A stretch of DNA of 64,000 nt, taken from the NCBI RefSeq assembly GCF_000972385.1, contig NZ_JXTE01000001.1:1-64000 (forward strand). Reading direction: 5' to 3'. Shown here in pieces: positions 17,034 to 25,098 of the stretch. The stretch comes from Streptomyces sp. WM6386. Its GTDB lineage: Bacteria > Actinomycetota > Actinomycetes > Streptomycetales > Streptomycetaceae. A program made the position numbers and the translations under genes. Each line of letters begins with the position of its first letter. The stretch's first letter is position 1. Under the pieces are notes generated by a model. That model was not told where the DNA came from. It saw only the letters and a list, made by a program, of their open reading frames with translations, and did no database searches.

Positions 17034-17711
17034 ATGTTGTCGACGACAGGACTGCCGCAGGGTGCGGTGCCCAAGCTCGAACGCCCCGGCCCGCTGCGCG
17101 ACCGTGTCTACGAGGCACTGCTCGAACTCATTACGACCCGAGCGCTGCAACCAGGTCAGCACCTGGTCGAGAGCGAGCTCGCCGGCCACCTCGGAGTCTC
17201 CCGGCAGCCCGTACGCGAGGCACTGCAGCGCCTCAGCACCGAGGGATGGGTCGATCTGCGGCCCGCCCAGGGCGCGTTCGTGCACGAGCCCACCGAGGAG
17301 GAGGCCGACCAACTCCTCACCGTCCGCACGCTGTTGGAGGCCGAGGCCGCCCGGCTCGCCGCGGCCGACGCGGGGAAGGCCGCCATCGGCGTACTCGAGG
17401 AGATGTGCGCGGAAGGCGAGCGCGCGGTCGCCGCCGACGACGTGGACCGCGCGGTCACGATGAACGCCCGGCTCCACGCCAAGATCATGGAACTGGCCGG
17501 CAACGCCGTCCTCGCCGAGCTGGCGGCACAGGTCGACCGCCGGGTCCGCTGGTACTACACACCGGTCGCCCGGCAGCGCGGACGGCAGTCCTGGATCGAG
17601 CACCGTGAGCTGATCGCGGCGATCGCGGACCGCGACGAGCAGCGCGCCACGGCGGTCATGCGGGCCCACACGGAACACACCCGGAAGATGTACCACGAGC
17701 GCGACAAGTAG
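17034..17711 (+). CDS. GntR-family regulator, FCD (VanR-type) domain, copy 3
   Basis: Predicted 225-residue paralogue of the regulators at 1152-1844 and 2894-3583. The recognition segment HLGVSRQPVREALQRL is identical, and the FCD domain keeps the LHAKIMELAGNAVLAEL helix and the RRVRWYYTPVA segment. The ATG is 7 bases after AGGAGGG; a GTG three bases earlier is also possible. It is divergent from the ketopantoate-reductase-like gene. Three regulators with the same DNA-reading helix imply shared or competing operators within the locus. Confidence 0.9.
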   Translation: MLSTTGLPQGAVPKLERPGPLRDRVYEALLELITTRALQPGQHLVESELAGHLGVSRQPVREALQRLSTEGWVDLRPAQGAFVHEPTEEEADQLLTVRTLLEAEAARLAAADAGKAAIGVLEEMCAEGERAVAADDVDRAVTMNARLHAKIMELAGNAVLAELAAQVDRRVRWYYTPVARQRGRQSWIEHRELIAAIADRDEQRATAVMRAHTEHTRKMYHERDK

Positions 17712-17742
17712 GGCTCCGATCGACCCTGGGTACAGTCCCCGC

Positions 17743-18301
17743 ATGTCCGACGATCAGAGACCCTCGCCCCCCGGGGACCGGCTCGGCCACCTCCTGAAGC
17801 GGGTGCAGGTCAAGCCGGCCAGGGCCTTCGCCAGGGCCTCCGCCGGGGCGCTCGCGCCCCACGGGGTGGACGGTCACGAGCTGACAGTGCTCGCGGTGCT
17901 CTCGGGGGCGGCGTCGCTGTCGCAGGTGGAGGTGGCCGGGCGGCTCGGCGTCGACCGTACGACGATGGTGGCTCCTCGACGGCCTGGAGGATCAGGGGCC
18001 GGTCGAGCGGCGTCGGAGTCCGCGGGACCGGCGCAAGAACCTTCTCGAGCTGACGGCCGCGGGACAGGAGTGTCTGGGCCGGGCCGAGCAGGCGCGCCGG
18101 GCCGCCGAGGAACGTTTCCTCGCGCCGTTGGGGGAGGAGGCGGCGGCATCGTTCGTACGGGCCCTGCGGGTGCTGGCCGCGCAGGAGCAGGTCCGCGGAT
18201 GCCCCTCTCTCTGCGTATTCGTTCCGTCGCTGGTGGTGAGCGCTCGGAGGCGCTCCGCACCGGGGCCCCTGAGCCCGTCCGAGGCACGGATATGCAGGTG
18301 A
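17743..18301 (+). pseudogene. MarR-family regulator interrupted by a frameshift
   Basis: The first 77 codons encode a MarR N-terminus through SQVEVAGRLGVDRTTMV. At about 17971 the frame breaks. Reading resumes one base off with LLDGLEDQGPVERRRSPRDR and continues open to TGA at 18299-18301, supplying the wing and C-terminal helices (NLLELTAAGQECLGRAEQA). The family normally reads VDRTTMVALLDGLE here, so two bases appear lost or one gained. In the unshifted frame the residues after the break are low-complexity Gly/Ala/Arg. It may be a true pseudogene or a sequencing error. Confidence 0.75.
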
Positions 18302-18375
18302 AAGGCGCCCCGAAAGCTTGGTATTGTTGTCCATGTCGCCGCCGGGAACATCTCCGGCCAGGCGACAGACACCTA

Positions 18376-18463
18376 GTCCGGGTGGCGGAATGGCAGACGC
18401 GCTAGCTTGAGGTGCTAGTGCCCTTTATCGGGCGTGGGGGTTCAAGTCCCCCCTCGGACACCA
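18376..18463 (+). tRNA. tRNA-Leu (anticodon GAG)
   Basis: The acceptor stem GTCCGGG pairs with CTCGGAC (18453-18459, one G-T pair), and CCA is encoded at 18461-18463. The anticodon stem CTAGC/GCTAG closes a seven-base loop TTGAGGT with anticodon GAG. The variable arm is long with a GCCC/GGGC stem, as expected for class II leucine tRNAs, and the T arm is GGGGG-TTCAAGT-CCCCC. It reads CUC and CUU codons. A hairpin with a T-run follows immediately. Confidence 0.95.
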
Positions 18464-19394
18464 GCTGAGACCCCTGTTCATCAGGGGTCTTTTGCTTTGC
18501 CCGGGAGCTCGGCCGGCTGACGTCGCCCACGGCCTGCCGGGCCTCGCTGCGCACCGCCCCCATGCCGGCGACGGTCACCAGTACGATGCCCGCGCTCTGG
18601 GCCCACGAGGGCTGCTCGGCAAGGAGGACGAAGCCGACGACGGTCCCGATGGCGGGTTCCAGGCTCATCAGGGTGCCGAAGACAGTCGTGGGCAGATTGC
18701 GCAGGGCGACCATCTCGGCGGCGTACGGCAGGATCGGCAGCAGCAGCGCCGCCAATGCGGACAGGGCGAAGGCCTGCGGGTCCATGTGGCCGACGATGTG
18801 ACCGGCGCCGGCGAACGGCAGCGTCACCGCGGAGGCCGCCGCCATCGAGACGGCCAGGCCGCCGAGGCCGGTGAACTGGGCGCCGACCCGTTTGGTCAGC
18901 AGGATGTAGCCGGCCCAGCCCGCCGCCGCCCCGAGCGCGAACCCGACTCCGGCCAGATCGACCTCACCGCTCCAGGGCCGCGTCAGGGCGAGCACGCCGG
19001 CCGCCGCGGTCAGCGGCCACAGGACGTCGATCCGGCGCCGCAGGCCCGCCACGGCCACCCCCAGCGGGCCGAGGAACTCCAGGGCCGTGGCAGTGCCCAG
19101 GGGGATGCGGACCACGGCCTCGAAGTAGAGCAGGGTGAGCAGTCCGCTGACCGCACCGAGCAGCAGGGCGGTGCCCACCTCGCGACGGTCGCGGCCGCGC
19201 AGGCGGGGCCGGGCGATGAGCCACAGGACGACTGCCGCCCAGGTCAGACGCAGCCAGGCGGTACCGGAAGGCGTGAACTTGTCGAAGAGGTGACTCGAGG
19301 TGCCGGCCCCGGTCTGCACACTGGCCATGGCCACCAGGGCGAGCGCCGTCCCCCGGTAGCGGGAACCTGTGTCCGGGTCGTGCGGGAGTTTCAT
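18402..19394 (-). CDS. EamA/DMT-family membrane transporter
   Basis: A 330-residue inner-membrane exporter with about ten hydrophobic helices in two EamA repeats; the second includes a GFALGAAAGWAGYILLTKRV segment and LMSLEPAIGTVVGFVLLAEQ near the end. Relatives include the RhtA and YdcZ-type exporters of amino acids and metabolites. The ATG overlaps the upstream gene's stop (ATGA). The last 25 or so codons run through the tRNA-Leu terminator and antisense to the tRNA itself, so the natural stop may have been lost or the annotated tail may not be functional. It is the last gene of the radical SAM operon and could export that operon's product (inference). Confidence 0.85.
   Translation of the reverse strand: MKLPHDPDTGSRYRGTALALVAMASVQTGAGTSSHLFDKFTPSGTAWLRLTWAAVVLWLIARPRLRGRDRREVGTALLLGAVSGLLTLLYFEAVVRIPLGTATALEFLGPLGVAVAGLRRRIDVLWPLTAAAGVLALTRPWSGEVDLAGVGFALGAAAGWAGYILLTKRVGAQFTGLGGLAVSMAAASAVTLPFAGAGHIVGHMDPQAFALSALAALLLPILPYAAEMVALRNLPTTVFGTLMSLEPAIGTVVGFVLLAEQPSWAQSAGIVLVTVAGMGAVRSEARQAVGDVSRPSSRAKQKTPDEQGSQLVSEGGLEPPRPIKGTSTSS
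18468..18494. terminator. Rho-independent terminator of tRNA-Leu
   Basis: AGACCCCTG pairs perfectly with CAGGGGTCT (18468-18476/18482-18490), with a 5-base loop and a following TTTT. It lies five bases after the tRNA CCA. Confidence 0.85.
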
Positions 19395-20716
19395 GAGGCG
19401 CGGGCTCCATCGGCTGTGAGACCCGCCGGGTCGGCAGGGTCCGGAAGGTGGGCGACCAGGGCGGCGACCGGGTGCGCGCCGGCGCCTTTGACGCCCGCCA
19501 GGGCCACCTCGTGGCGGCCCTCGGCGAGAGCGAGCAGCCATGCGCCGACCTCGGGGTTCCAGGGCACGCCCAGTGCTTCGGCGTCGCGCTGCACCCGCTG
19601 CGGCCGGGTGGTCGCCTGCCGGGCGAGGTAGAGCTGTGCGCGATCGGGGTCGGCCGCGGGCAGTGTGGTGAGCCGGGCGGCGATGAAGTCGAGCCATCGG
19701 GCGTCCCCGTCCTCCAGGGCATCGCCGAGCAACACCCGCGCGTCCTCGGTGCGCAGCGGCAGTCCGCCCCGCTCGCAGGCCAGCCTGACCAGGACGCGGT
19801 CGCCGAACGAGACACCCAACGCATAGGCTTCCGGCGCCTGTTGGGCAAGCGCATCGGCATCGTCACAGCGCTCGAAGGCGAAGCGTACGGCGGGTGCGCT
19901 GCCCGAGGTCAGCAGCCGGCGCCACATGGGGGCATCGAGGGCCTGCCAGTCGGCGTCCGCGAACACCGTGAACAGGGCGGGCAGTTCGGCGAAGCGGGCC
20001 TCGGACACCAGGCGTCGGAACACCGCGGCGAAGCCCTCGATGCGAGGAGAGGGGCGCAGACAGGCGAGGGCCGCGGCCAGGTCGTGCAGAGTGCCGTCGG
20101 TGACGGCCTCGGCGACGGCCCCGTGGATCTCCCGGGCGTCGAGGCGGACCTCCACGTCGGCGAGGCGGGCCAGCTTGCGCAGCGGCCCGTGGCGGCCGCT
20201 CGCCAGGAGCGCGCGGATACCGGTGGCCGCGGCGTCCGCGTCGAAACGCACGGGAACGCCGGAGAGTTGACGCAGGTAGTCCACGGCGCCGAGGCGGCCG
20301 GCGGCCACCAGGACGTTGTACGACCGCAGGACCGTCTCCTCGTCGAGAGCGGGGTGCACCCCGGTCGCCGCGATGATCTGCTCGATGCCGCCGGCGTTGC
20401 CGCGTCGCGCCAGACGGGCGCAGGCCCGGTCGATGCGGGCGGGATCCGGACGGCCGGCCGGCGGCAGGTGCGCGTACAGGAAGCAGAAGTCGTCGACCAC
20501 ACCCCGCTCCAGTGCCCGGTCGGCCGCGCGGGCCACGGCCTGCGCGGACAGTGCGGTCATGACGGGAACGTATTTGTTCACCTGCTCAAGGACGTATATC
20601 TCATCCCTTTCGAGCAGCCATCGCGTCTGCGCGGCGAGGAATTCCGCGGGCAGTCGGGTGAGCTTCTCCGGGGCGTCCTCGGACAGTTGCTTGAGAAGAT
20701 TTCGGTACGCGCGCAC
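19391..20716 (-). CDS. Uncharacterised helical-repeat protein in the radical SAM operon
   Basis: A 441-residue protein read from GTG at 20716, five bases after the radical SAM stop. It consists of alpha-helical hairpins, many with an Ala/Leu/Arg pattern (ARLARRGNAGGIEQIIAA; LLASGRHGPLRKLARLADV), resembling a TPR/HEAT-like solenoid. No catalytic motif, signal peptide or membrane segment is seen. I do not recognise the family. Tight coupling to the radical SAM gene upstream and the EamA transporter downstream suggests it scaffolds or binds a substrate in the same pathway. Confidence 0.75.
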   Translation of the reverse strand: MRAYRNLLKQLSEDAPEKLTRLPAEFLAAQTRWLLERDEIYVLEQVNKYVPVMTALSAQAVARAADRALERGVVDDFCFLYAHLPPAGRPDPARIDRACARLARRGNAGGIEQIIAATGVHPALDEETVLRSYNVLVAAGRLGAVDYLRQLSGVPVRFDADAAATGIRALLASGRHGPLRKLARLADVEVRLDAREIHGAVAEAVTDGTLHDLAAALACLRPSPRIEGFAAVFRRLVSEARFAELPALFTVFADADWQALDAPMWRRLLTSGSAPAVRFAFERCDDADALAQQAPEAYALGVSFGDRVLVRLACERGGLPLRTEDARVLLGDALEDGDARWLDFIAARLTTLPAADPDRAQLYLARQATTRPQRVQRDAEALGVPWNPEVGAWLLALAEGRHEVALAGVKGAGAHPVAALVAHLPDPADPAGLTADGARAS

Positions 20717-20720
20717 GGCC

Positions 20721-21686
20721 CTACCCCGCCAGCGCCAACTGCGCCGGCACGAAGGGCTGCAGGTGGCTGAAGTCGTGGTCGCGATTGAAGCGGACCATGG
20801 CCTTGCGCAGTTCGGGATCGTAGCCCTCGCGGCCGCGGAAGTCCGTGCTCTCGTCGGCGAGTTCCTCGCTCCACAGGCCCGTGTAGACGGGCAGCCCCAG
20901 GGAATGTCCGGCCACCACGACGTCGAAGATTCCCTGAATGGTGGGCGGGGTCCAGTCGCCCGGCTGTGTGGTCTGCTGCAGATGGGAACCCTCGGCCACA
21001 TAGGTGGGCGTCAGATAGATCACCAATTCGGTGCCGTGACGGTCGCAGAGCTCCTTCAGATACTCCATCGTGGCGACGGCCTCGCGCACACCGTGTTCGT
21101 CCGTCATCCGCGGCGCCGGCTTGATCAGGACGTACGAGGTGAGCCGGATCCCCAACTCGCCGAGGAGCGCGACCCGGTCCTCCATCACCCGGCGGGAGAT
21201 CTTCTTCTTCAGGACGGTCTGCCGGATGAAGTCGTCCTGCGTCTCGAAGCCGACCGTCACGTCGAGCCGGGGAGCGTGGGTGGTCCTGGCGATGTGCTCC
21301 AGGTAGTCACGCTTGACGTACTCCGGGCGCGTCTCGATGGACAGGACCTCGAGGTTCTCCATCTCCCGGGCGCGGTGCAGCAGATGGTCGACGGACTCGC
21401 GGTGGAAGCGCCTCGGATCGAGAGCGGATCCCTCGTTGCCGAAACACAGCTGGCGGAATCCGCCCAGTTCACCGGCCTTGGAGTCGAAGACATGGTCGAT
21501 CTGGTTGTTGATCTGCTCGGCCGTCACCTCGAACGACGCCGAGCGGGTGGGCAGCGCACAATACGTGCACTGGAACTGGCATTTCGTCGTGTAGAACGAC
21601 AGGACCAGGTCACGCTTTCCGAGGAACTTCCGGGTGCCGACATAGAGCGGTGTGTTCGGGTCGTGGTTCTCGTTGTTCTCGGACAT
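20721..21686 (-). CDS. Radical SAM enzyme (Elp3/MiaB-like)
   Basis: A 321-residue enzyme. The C-x3-C-x2-C motif that binds the [4Fe-4S] cluster is at Cys36, Cys40 and Cys43 (TTKCQFQCTYCALPTRS). A GNEGSALDP segment and SIETRPEYVKRDYLEHI fit the Elp3-like subgroup, as does the VTVGFETQDDFIRQTVLKK strand-helix. The ATG follows ACGGAGGTTTGAGG. No SPASM or other auxiliary cluster domain is seen. Substrate unknown. It sits between an MDR dehydrogenase and a helical protein in a compact operon. Confidence 0.87.
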   Translation of the reverse strand: MSENNENHDPNTPLYVGTRKFLGKRDLVLSFYTTKCQFQCTYCALPTRSASFEVTAEQINNQIDHVFDSKAGELGGFRQLCFGNEGSALDPRRFHRESVDHLLHRAREMENLEVLSIETRPEYVKRDYLEHIARTTHAPRLDVTVGFETQDDFIRQTVLKKKISRRVMEDRVALLGELGIRLTSYVLIKPAPRMTDEHGVREAVATMEYLKELCDRHGTELVIYLTPTYVAEGSHLQQTTQPGDWTPPTIQGIFDVVVAGHSLGLPVYTGLWSEELADESTDFRGREGYDPELRKAMVRFNRDHDFSHLQPFVPAQLALAG

Positions 21687-21733
21687 CCTCAAACCTCCGT
21701 GGGTGTACGGCCGTTCGGCTCTGGGGCGGGCGT

Positions 21734-22786
21734 TCAGCGCCACGGATGCAGAATGATTTTTCCGCATTCCCTGGTGAGCTGGAGTTTCCAGGCCTGCTCG
21801 ATCTCGTCGAGCGGAAAGGTGTGCGTGATGAACCGGTCGATGAGCGGGCCCGTACGGGAAATGGCGTCGAGCATTCCCGGGGCGTGCTGCAGATACAGGT
21901 CGAGACTGCCGTAGAGGGTGACGCCCTTCTGGATGAGGTCCTGGTCGACGTGGAGCGACAGTTCGCCGGACTCCCCGAGGAAGGTGACCCGCCCGCCGCG
22001 CCCCGCGGCATCCAGTCCGAACCGCTGGTGGCCGGCCTGCGCCGAGCAGTCGATGACATGGTCGACGCCCTTGCCCCCGGTGAAGTCCCGTACGGCGGCC
22101 AGGGCCGAGTCCGGTGTCCCCAGGTCGACGATCAGCTCCGCGCCCAACTGCCGTGCCAGCTCCCGGCGGTAGGGGCTGCGGCCGGCGCAGATCACCCGGG
22201 CAGCCCTGGCCTGCCCGTTGATCACGGCGCCGAGCCCTACCTGACCGAGCCCGGTGACCAGGACCGTGTGGCCGGCGGCGACCCCCATGTTCTCCATCGC
22301 CGTGTACGTCGCGCCCATCCCGCAACAGGCCATCGCGGCATGCTCGTACGGCATCCCGTCGGGGATCCGAAGCAGCAGACGCTCCCGCTTGATCATGTAC
22401 TGAGCGAAGCCGCACTCACCCGAGTCGCCCGAGCACACCGCGAGGGGATCCTCGGTGTCGGCGCAGTGCGCGTACCGCCCGGAGACACACAGCGCACAGC
22501 GCCCGCACGGATAGCCGCTGAGCACGACCACCCGGTCACCCGGCCCGAACGGGCTGCCCGGCCGGGCCTCGACCACCTCGCCGGCCGCCTCGTGACCCAG
22601 GGAGTCCCAGCGGTTGCGGTCGCGGAAGTCCCCGTGCTCATACGCCAGATGCTCATTGCACATCGGGGCCGCGACCACTTTCACCAGGACGTAGTCCTCG
22701 GCGATCCGCGGCAACGGCTTCTCGATGATCCGGCTGACGCCGGGTCCGTCCAGTGCGGCGACTTTCATGCGTGCCTCTTCGGCCAT
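21734..22786 (-). CDS. Zinc-dependent medium-chain dehydrogenase (MDR)
   Basis: A 350-residue alcohol/polyol dehydrogenase-like enzyme. Catalytic zinc region: PMCNEH and LGHEAAGEV. The structural zinc site CGRCALCVSGRYAHC has four Cys. The coenzyme domain has GLGQVGLGAV with a basic AGRSPYRR segment after it. It probably oxidises or reduces a secondary alcohol with NAD(P). The ATG at 22786 has a GGAG site; an in-frame ATG at 22768 is possible. It is the first clear gene of the minus-strand operon with radical SAM, helical protein and EamA exporter, divergent from a GMC oxidoreductase. Confidence 0.88.
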   Translation of the reverse strand: MAEEARMKVAALDGPGVSRIIEKPLPRIAEDYVLVKVVAAPMCNEHLAYEHGDFRDRNRWDSLGHEAAGEVVEARPGSPFGPGDRVVVLSGYPCGRCALCVSGRYAHCADTEDPLAVCSGDSGECGFAQYMIKRERLLLRIPDGMPYEHAAMACCGMGATYTAMENMGVAAGHTVLVTGLGQVGLGAVINGQARAARVICAGRSPYRRELARQLGAELIVDLGTPDSALAAVRDFTGGKGVDHVIDCSAQAGHQRFGLDAAGRGGRVTFLGESGELSLHVDQDLIQKGVTLYGSLDLYLQHAPGMLDAISRTGPLIDRFITHTFPLDEIEQAWKLQLTRECGKIILHPWR

Positions 22787-22968
22787 GGTCGGTGCTCCAG
22801 GAGGTCGGGGAGGGCTTCGGTCCGGGCCCGGGGGCAGTGCGAACAGCCCTTGTGGCATGCCTGATCGGTGATCCGGGGACGGTGCGCGCGCACCGTGCGC
22901 TGCTCGTACGTGGCCGGCGCACCGCAGGGGTGGGGGTGCGGCCGGCGACCGCCGCCGCGCGGCTGCAC
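22765..22968 (-). CDS. Possible small Cys-motif peptide overlapping the MDR dehydrogenase start
   Basis: A 67-codon frame with strong third-position GC that ends 22 bases inside the MDR gene. Its C-terminal half contains ACHKGCSHCPRARTEALPD, with three cysteines spaced C-x3-C-x2-C, and ends LLEHRPWPKRHA. No clear ribosome-binding site precedes the ATG or internal GTGs, so translation is uncertain. It is noted because it is the only candidate short peptide beside a radical SAM enzyme. Confidence 0.25.
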   Translation of the reverse strand: MQPRGGGRRPHPHPCGAPATYEQRTVRAHRPRITDQACHKGCSHCPRARTEALPDLLEHRPWPKRHA

Positions 22969-23174
22969 GGCACGCGGATCCCGACGCCTTGTCCGGAGGC
23001 CGGCTGGTGCGGGGCTCCGTTGCCGCGTCGGATCCGCTGGAGCGATCGCTTAGAGTCTCTGCGGATCCGCTAGGGGACGACTCGACCGACGGCGGAGCCC
23101 TCGCCCTCCTGGGGGCGATGGGCAGCAGCGGGGCAGGCAAGGGGTTGCCGCAGGTCTGGGGCAGGATGGCACCC
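22787..23174. other. Divergent intergenic region between MDR dehydrogenase and GMC oxidoreductase
   Basis: 388 bases. Apart from the possible Cys-motif peptide on the minus strand (22765-22968), it contains GC-rich sequence with a short GTGCGCGCGCAC palindrome at about 22881-22892. No clear promoter or terminator is seen. Confidence 0.4.
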
Positions 23175-24740
23175 ATGGGACAGACTCCGAACCCTGTCGA
23201 TGCCCTCGTGGTCGGCGCCGGAGCCGCCGGAGCGGTGCTCGCGGCACGGCTCAGCGAGGACCCCGACCGGAGCGTGCTGCTGATCGACACGGGTGAAATG
23301 CCCCGCGGGGAGGCGGAGTTCGGCCCCGACCTGCTGGACGCACGACTCGTGCCGGGCGCGCGGCCCGGCCATCGCGCCACGACCTGGTATCCCGTGCACC
23401 TGACCCCACGGCGCCCGTGGCAGGTCCCGCGCGGGCGCGGTCTGGGCGGCTCCACCACCGTCAACGGCGGCTACTTCGTACGGGCCCGGCGCGCGGACTT
23501 CGACCGGTGGGCCGCCGCGGGCAGTCCCGCCTGGGCCTACGACCAGGTCCTGCCGTTCCTGCGGGACCTGGAGAACGACCTCGACTTCGGCCAGGACGCT
23601 TCGCACGGCGGCTCCGGCCCGGTCCCCGTACGTCGTGGCCCCCTGACGCACCCGGCGGCGCGGGCCTTCCGGGACGCCGCCCGCCATCTCGGTTTCCCGG
23701 CCGAACCCGACAAGAACGACCAGGCTCCGCCCGGGTTCGGCCCCGTGCCCTCGAACGCGGTCGACGGTATACGCCATAACGTCGGCCTCGGCTATCTGCC
23801 GCCGGAGGTCATGGACCGCCCGAACCTGCACGTCCTCGGTGGCTGCCGCGCCCTGCGGGTGGTCGTCGACAGCGGCCGTGCCACCGGCGTCCTCGTGGAG
23901 CAGGAGGGGGCGCGCCGCACGCTGGACGCGAGGACCGTCGTGCTCAGTGCCGGAGCGTTCGCCACCCCGCACCTGCTGCTGCTCTCCGGCATCGGCCCCG
24001 CCGCCGACCTCGTACGCCACGGCATCCCCGTCGTCCGTGACCTCCCCGCCGTCGGCGCCCGCCTCGGCGACCACCCCCAACTGGTCCTGGACTGGAAGCC
24101 GCGCGACGACCTCGGTGAGCCGGCCGACACCTGGCTGGGCGGCTGTCTGCACCGAGCCTCGGCGGGAGGGTCCGACGGACCGGGCGACATCGAGGTCCTC
24201 CAGTCCCTGGTGCCCATGGCCGGGTTGGTCGAGGGAGTCGTGCGGGTGCCGGGCGCCCCACTGTCGTTCCTCGTCTCCGTGCAGCCGTCCCGGCCGGGCG
24301 GCACGCTGCGGCTGACCTCCGCGGACCCCGACGGTATGCCGCACATCGCATACGGTTTTCTGACCACCGGCGACGACTTCCGGCGGCTGCGCGAGGCCGT
24401 CCGCCTGACCGCGGCGCTGCTCGACAGCCCGCAGCTGGCAGCGGTGTCCGAGGGGCTGCTGGATCCCGGCCTGGCGGTTCTCGACGACGACCGGGCGCTG
24501 GACCGGTGGATCTCCGAGCACCTGAGTACCAGTCAGCACACTTGCGGCACCGTGCCGATGGGACCAGCCGACGACCTCCGGCATGCCGCGGTGGACCAGT
24601 TCGGGCGCGTCCACGGCGTACGAGGGCTACGGGTGGCCGACACCTCGATCCTGCCGGACACCCCCCACCGGGGACCGGCGGCGACGGCCGTGCTCATCGG
24701 CGAGGTCGTCGCCGATGCGATCCGCCGGGAGCTGCCGTGA
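23175..24740 (+). CDS. GMC-family FAD oxidoreductase
   Basis: A 521-residue flavoenzyme of the glucose-methanol-choline family. It has the ADP-binding GAGAAGAVLAARLSE near residue 15, a GRGLGGSTTVNGGYFVR signature (the GMC N-terminal pattern), a SAGAFATPHLLLLSGIGP second signature, and a C-terminal catalytic-His region QHTCGTVPMG followed by DTSILPDTPHRGPAA. The usual catalytic pair is His plus His/Asn; here the second position lies in the PHRGP stretch. It oxidises an alcohol, acceptor unknown. It faces the MDR/radical SAM operon, so it may act on the same metabolite. An ATG nine bases earlier is also possible. Confidence 0.87.
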   Translation: MGQTPNPVDALVVGAGAAGAVLAARLSEDPDRSVLLIDTGEMPRGEAEFGPDLLDARLVPGARPGHRATTWYPVHLTPRRPWQVPRGRGLGGSTTVNGGYFVRARRADFDRWAAAGSPAWAYDQVLPFLRDLENDLDFGQDASHGGSGPVPVRRGPLTHPAARAFRDAARHLGFPAEPDKNDQAPPGFGPVPSNAVDGIRHNVGLGYLPPEVMDRPNLHVLGGCRALRVVVDSGRATGVLVEQEGARRTLDARTVVLSAGAFATPHLLLLSGIGPAADLVRHGIPVVRDLPAVGARLGDHPQLVLDWKPRDDLGEPADTWLGGCLHRASAGGSDGPGDIEVLQSLVPMAGLVEGVVRVPGAPLSFLVSVQPSRPGGTLRLTSADPDGMPHIAYGFLTTGDDFRRLREAVRLTAALLDSPQLAAVSEGLLDPGLAVLDDDRALDRWISEHLSTSQHTCGTVPMGPADDLRHAAVDQFGRVHGVRGLRVADTSILPDTPHRGPAATAVLIGEVVADAIRRELP

Positions 24741-24879
24741 AGCCCCCCTCACCGGGGCGACGGAAAATCGGGTGACCCGCCCGTCCCCGTCTCCCTACAC
24801 TCGCCACACGTCGCGCACCGCCCACGCCGGGCCGGTGCGCGTGTCATGACGAGGACCGACGAGTGAGGGGAGACCGGCC

Positions 24880-24996
24880 GTGTGTGACCGCGCCGCTGTC
24901 GTCGTTCCCCCGTCGTCGTACGACGTGATCCTCGTGTCCTGCTCCGTCCGGTGCCCGCTGCGCGGCCGGTACCGGATGCCCCGGACACACGCCTGA
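24880..24996 (+). CDS. Candidate leader peptide upstream of the EF-G-like gene
   Basis: A 38-codon frame starting with GTG, preceded by GTGAGGGGAGA, a good ribosome-binding site. The peptide is rich in Val, Cys and Arg (VILVSCSVRCPLRGRYR) with no membrane segment. It ends 18 bases before an inverted repeat and 102 bases before the GTG of the EF-G-like gene. Leader peptides control ribosome-protection genes such as tetM by attenuation, so a similar role is possible, but this is inference. Confidence 0.35.
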   Translation: MCDRAAVVVPPSSYDVILVSCSVRCPLRGRYRMPRTHA

Positions 24997-25013
24997 CCCT
25001 CAACAGACCCCGC

Positions 25014-25031
25014 ACGTCAATGCGTTGACGT
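25014..25031. promoter_or_regulatory. Inverted repeat between leader ORF and EF-G-like gene
   Basis: ACGTCAA-TGCG-TTGACGT, a perfect 7-base stem with a 4-base loop. It may be an operator or an RNA hairpin that responds to translation of the leader. Confidence 0.4.
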
Positions 25032-25098
25032 GCCGTCAGGTCAGCCCTGTCCGGGAATCGCGCCGCCCTGTCACACATCATCCGAAAGGCCATGGGCC

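Larger units (their letters stand above)
24741..25098. other. Leader region of the EF-G-like gene
   Basis: 358 bases between the GMC oxidoreductase and the EF-G-like GTPase. It contains a short leader ORF (24880-24996) and an inverted repeat (25014-25031), described separately. No other gene is seen. Confidence 0.5.

Noticed and set aside
18376..18463. tRNA-Leu as the attachment site of an integrated element carrying the defence island
   Set aside because: No copy of the tRNA 3' end and no integrase were noticed in the window; the island is 15 kb away and separated by housekeeping-type genes.
20721..24740. Mycofactocin biosynthesis, because a radical SAM enzyme and GMC oxidoreductase are neighbours
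   Set aside because: No MftA precursor with its conserved C-terminus, no MftB chaperone, and the radical SAM enzyme lacks a SPASM-like C-terminal domain.
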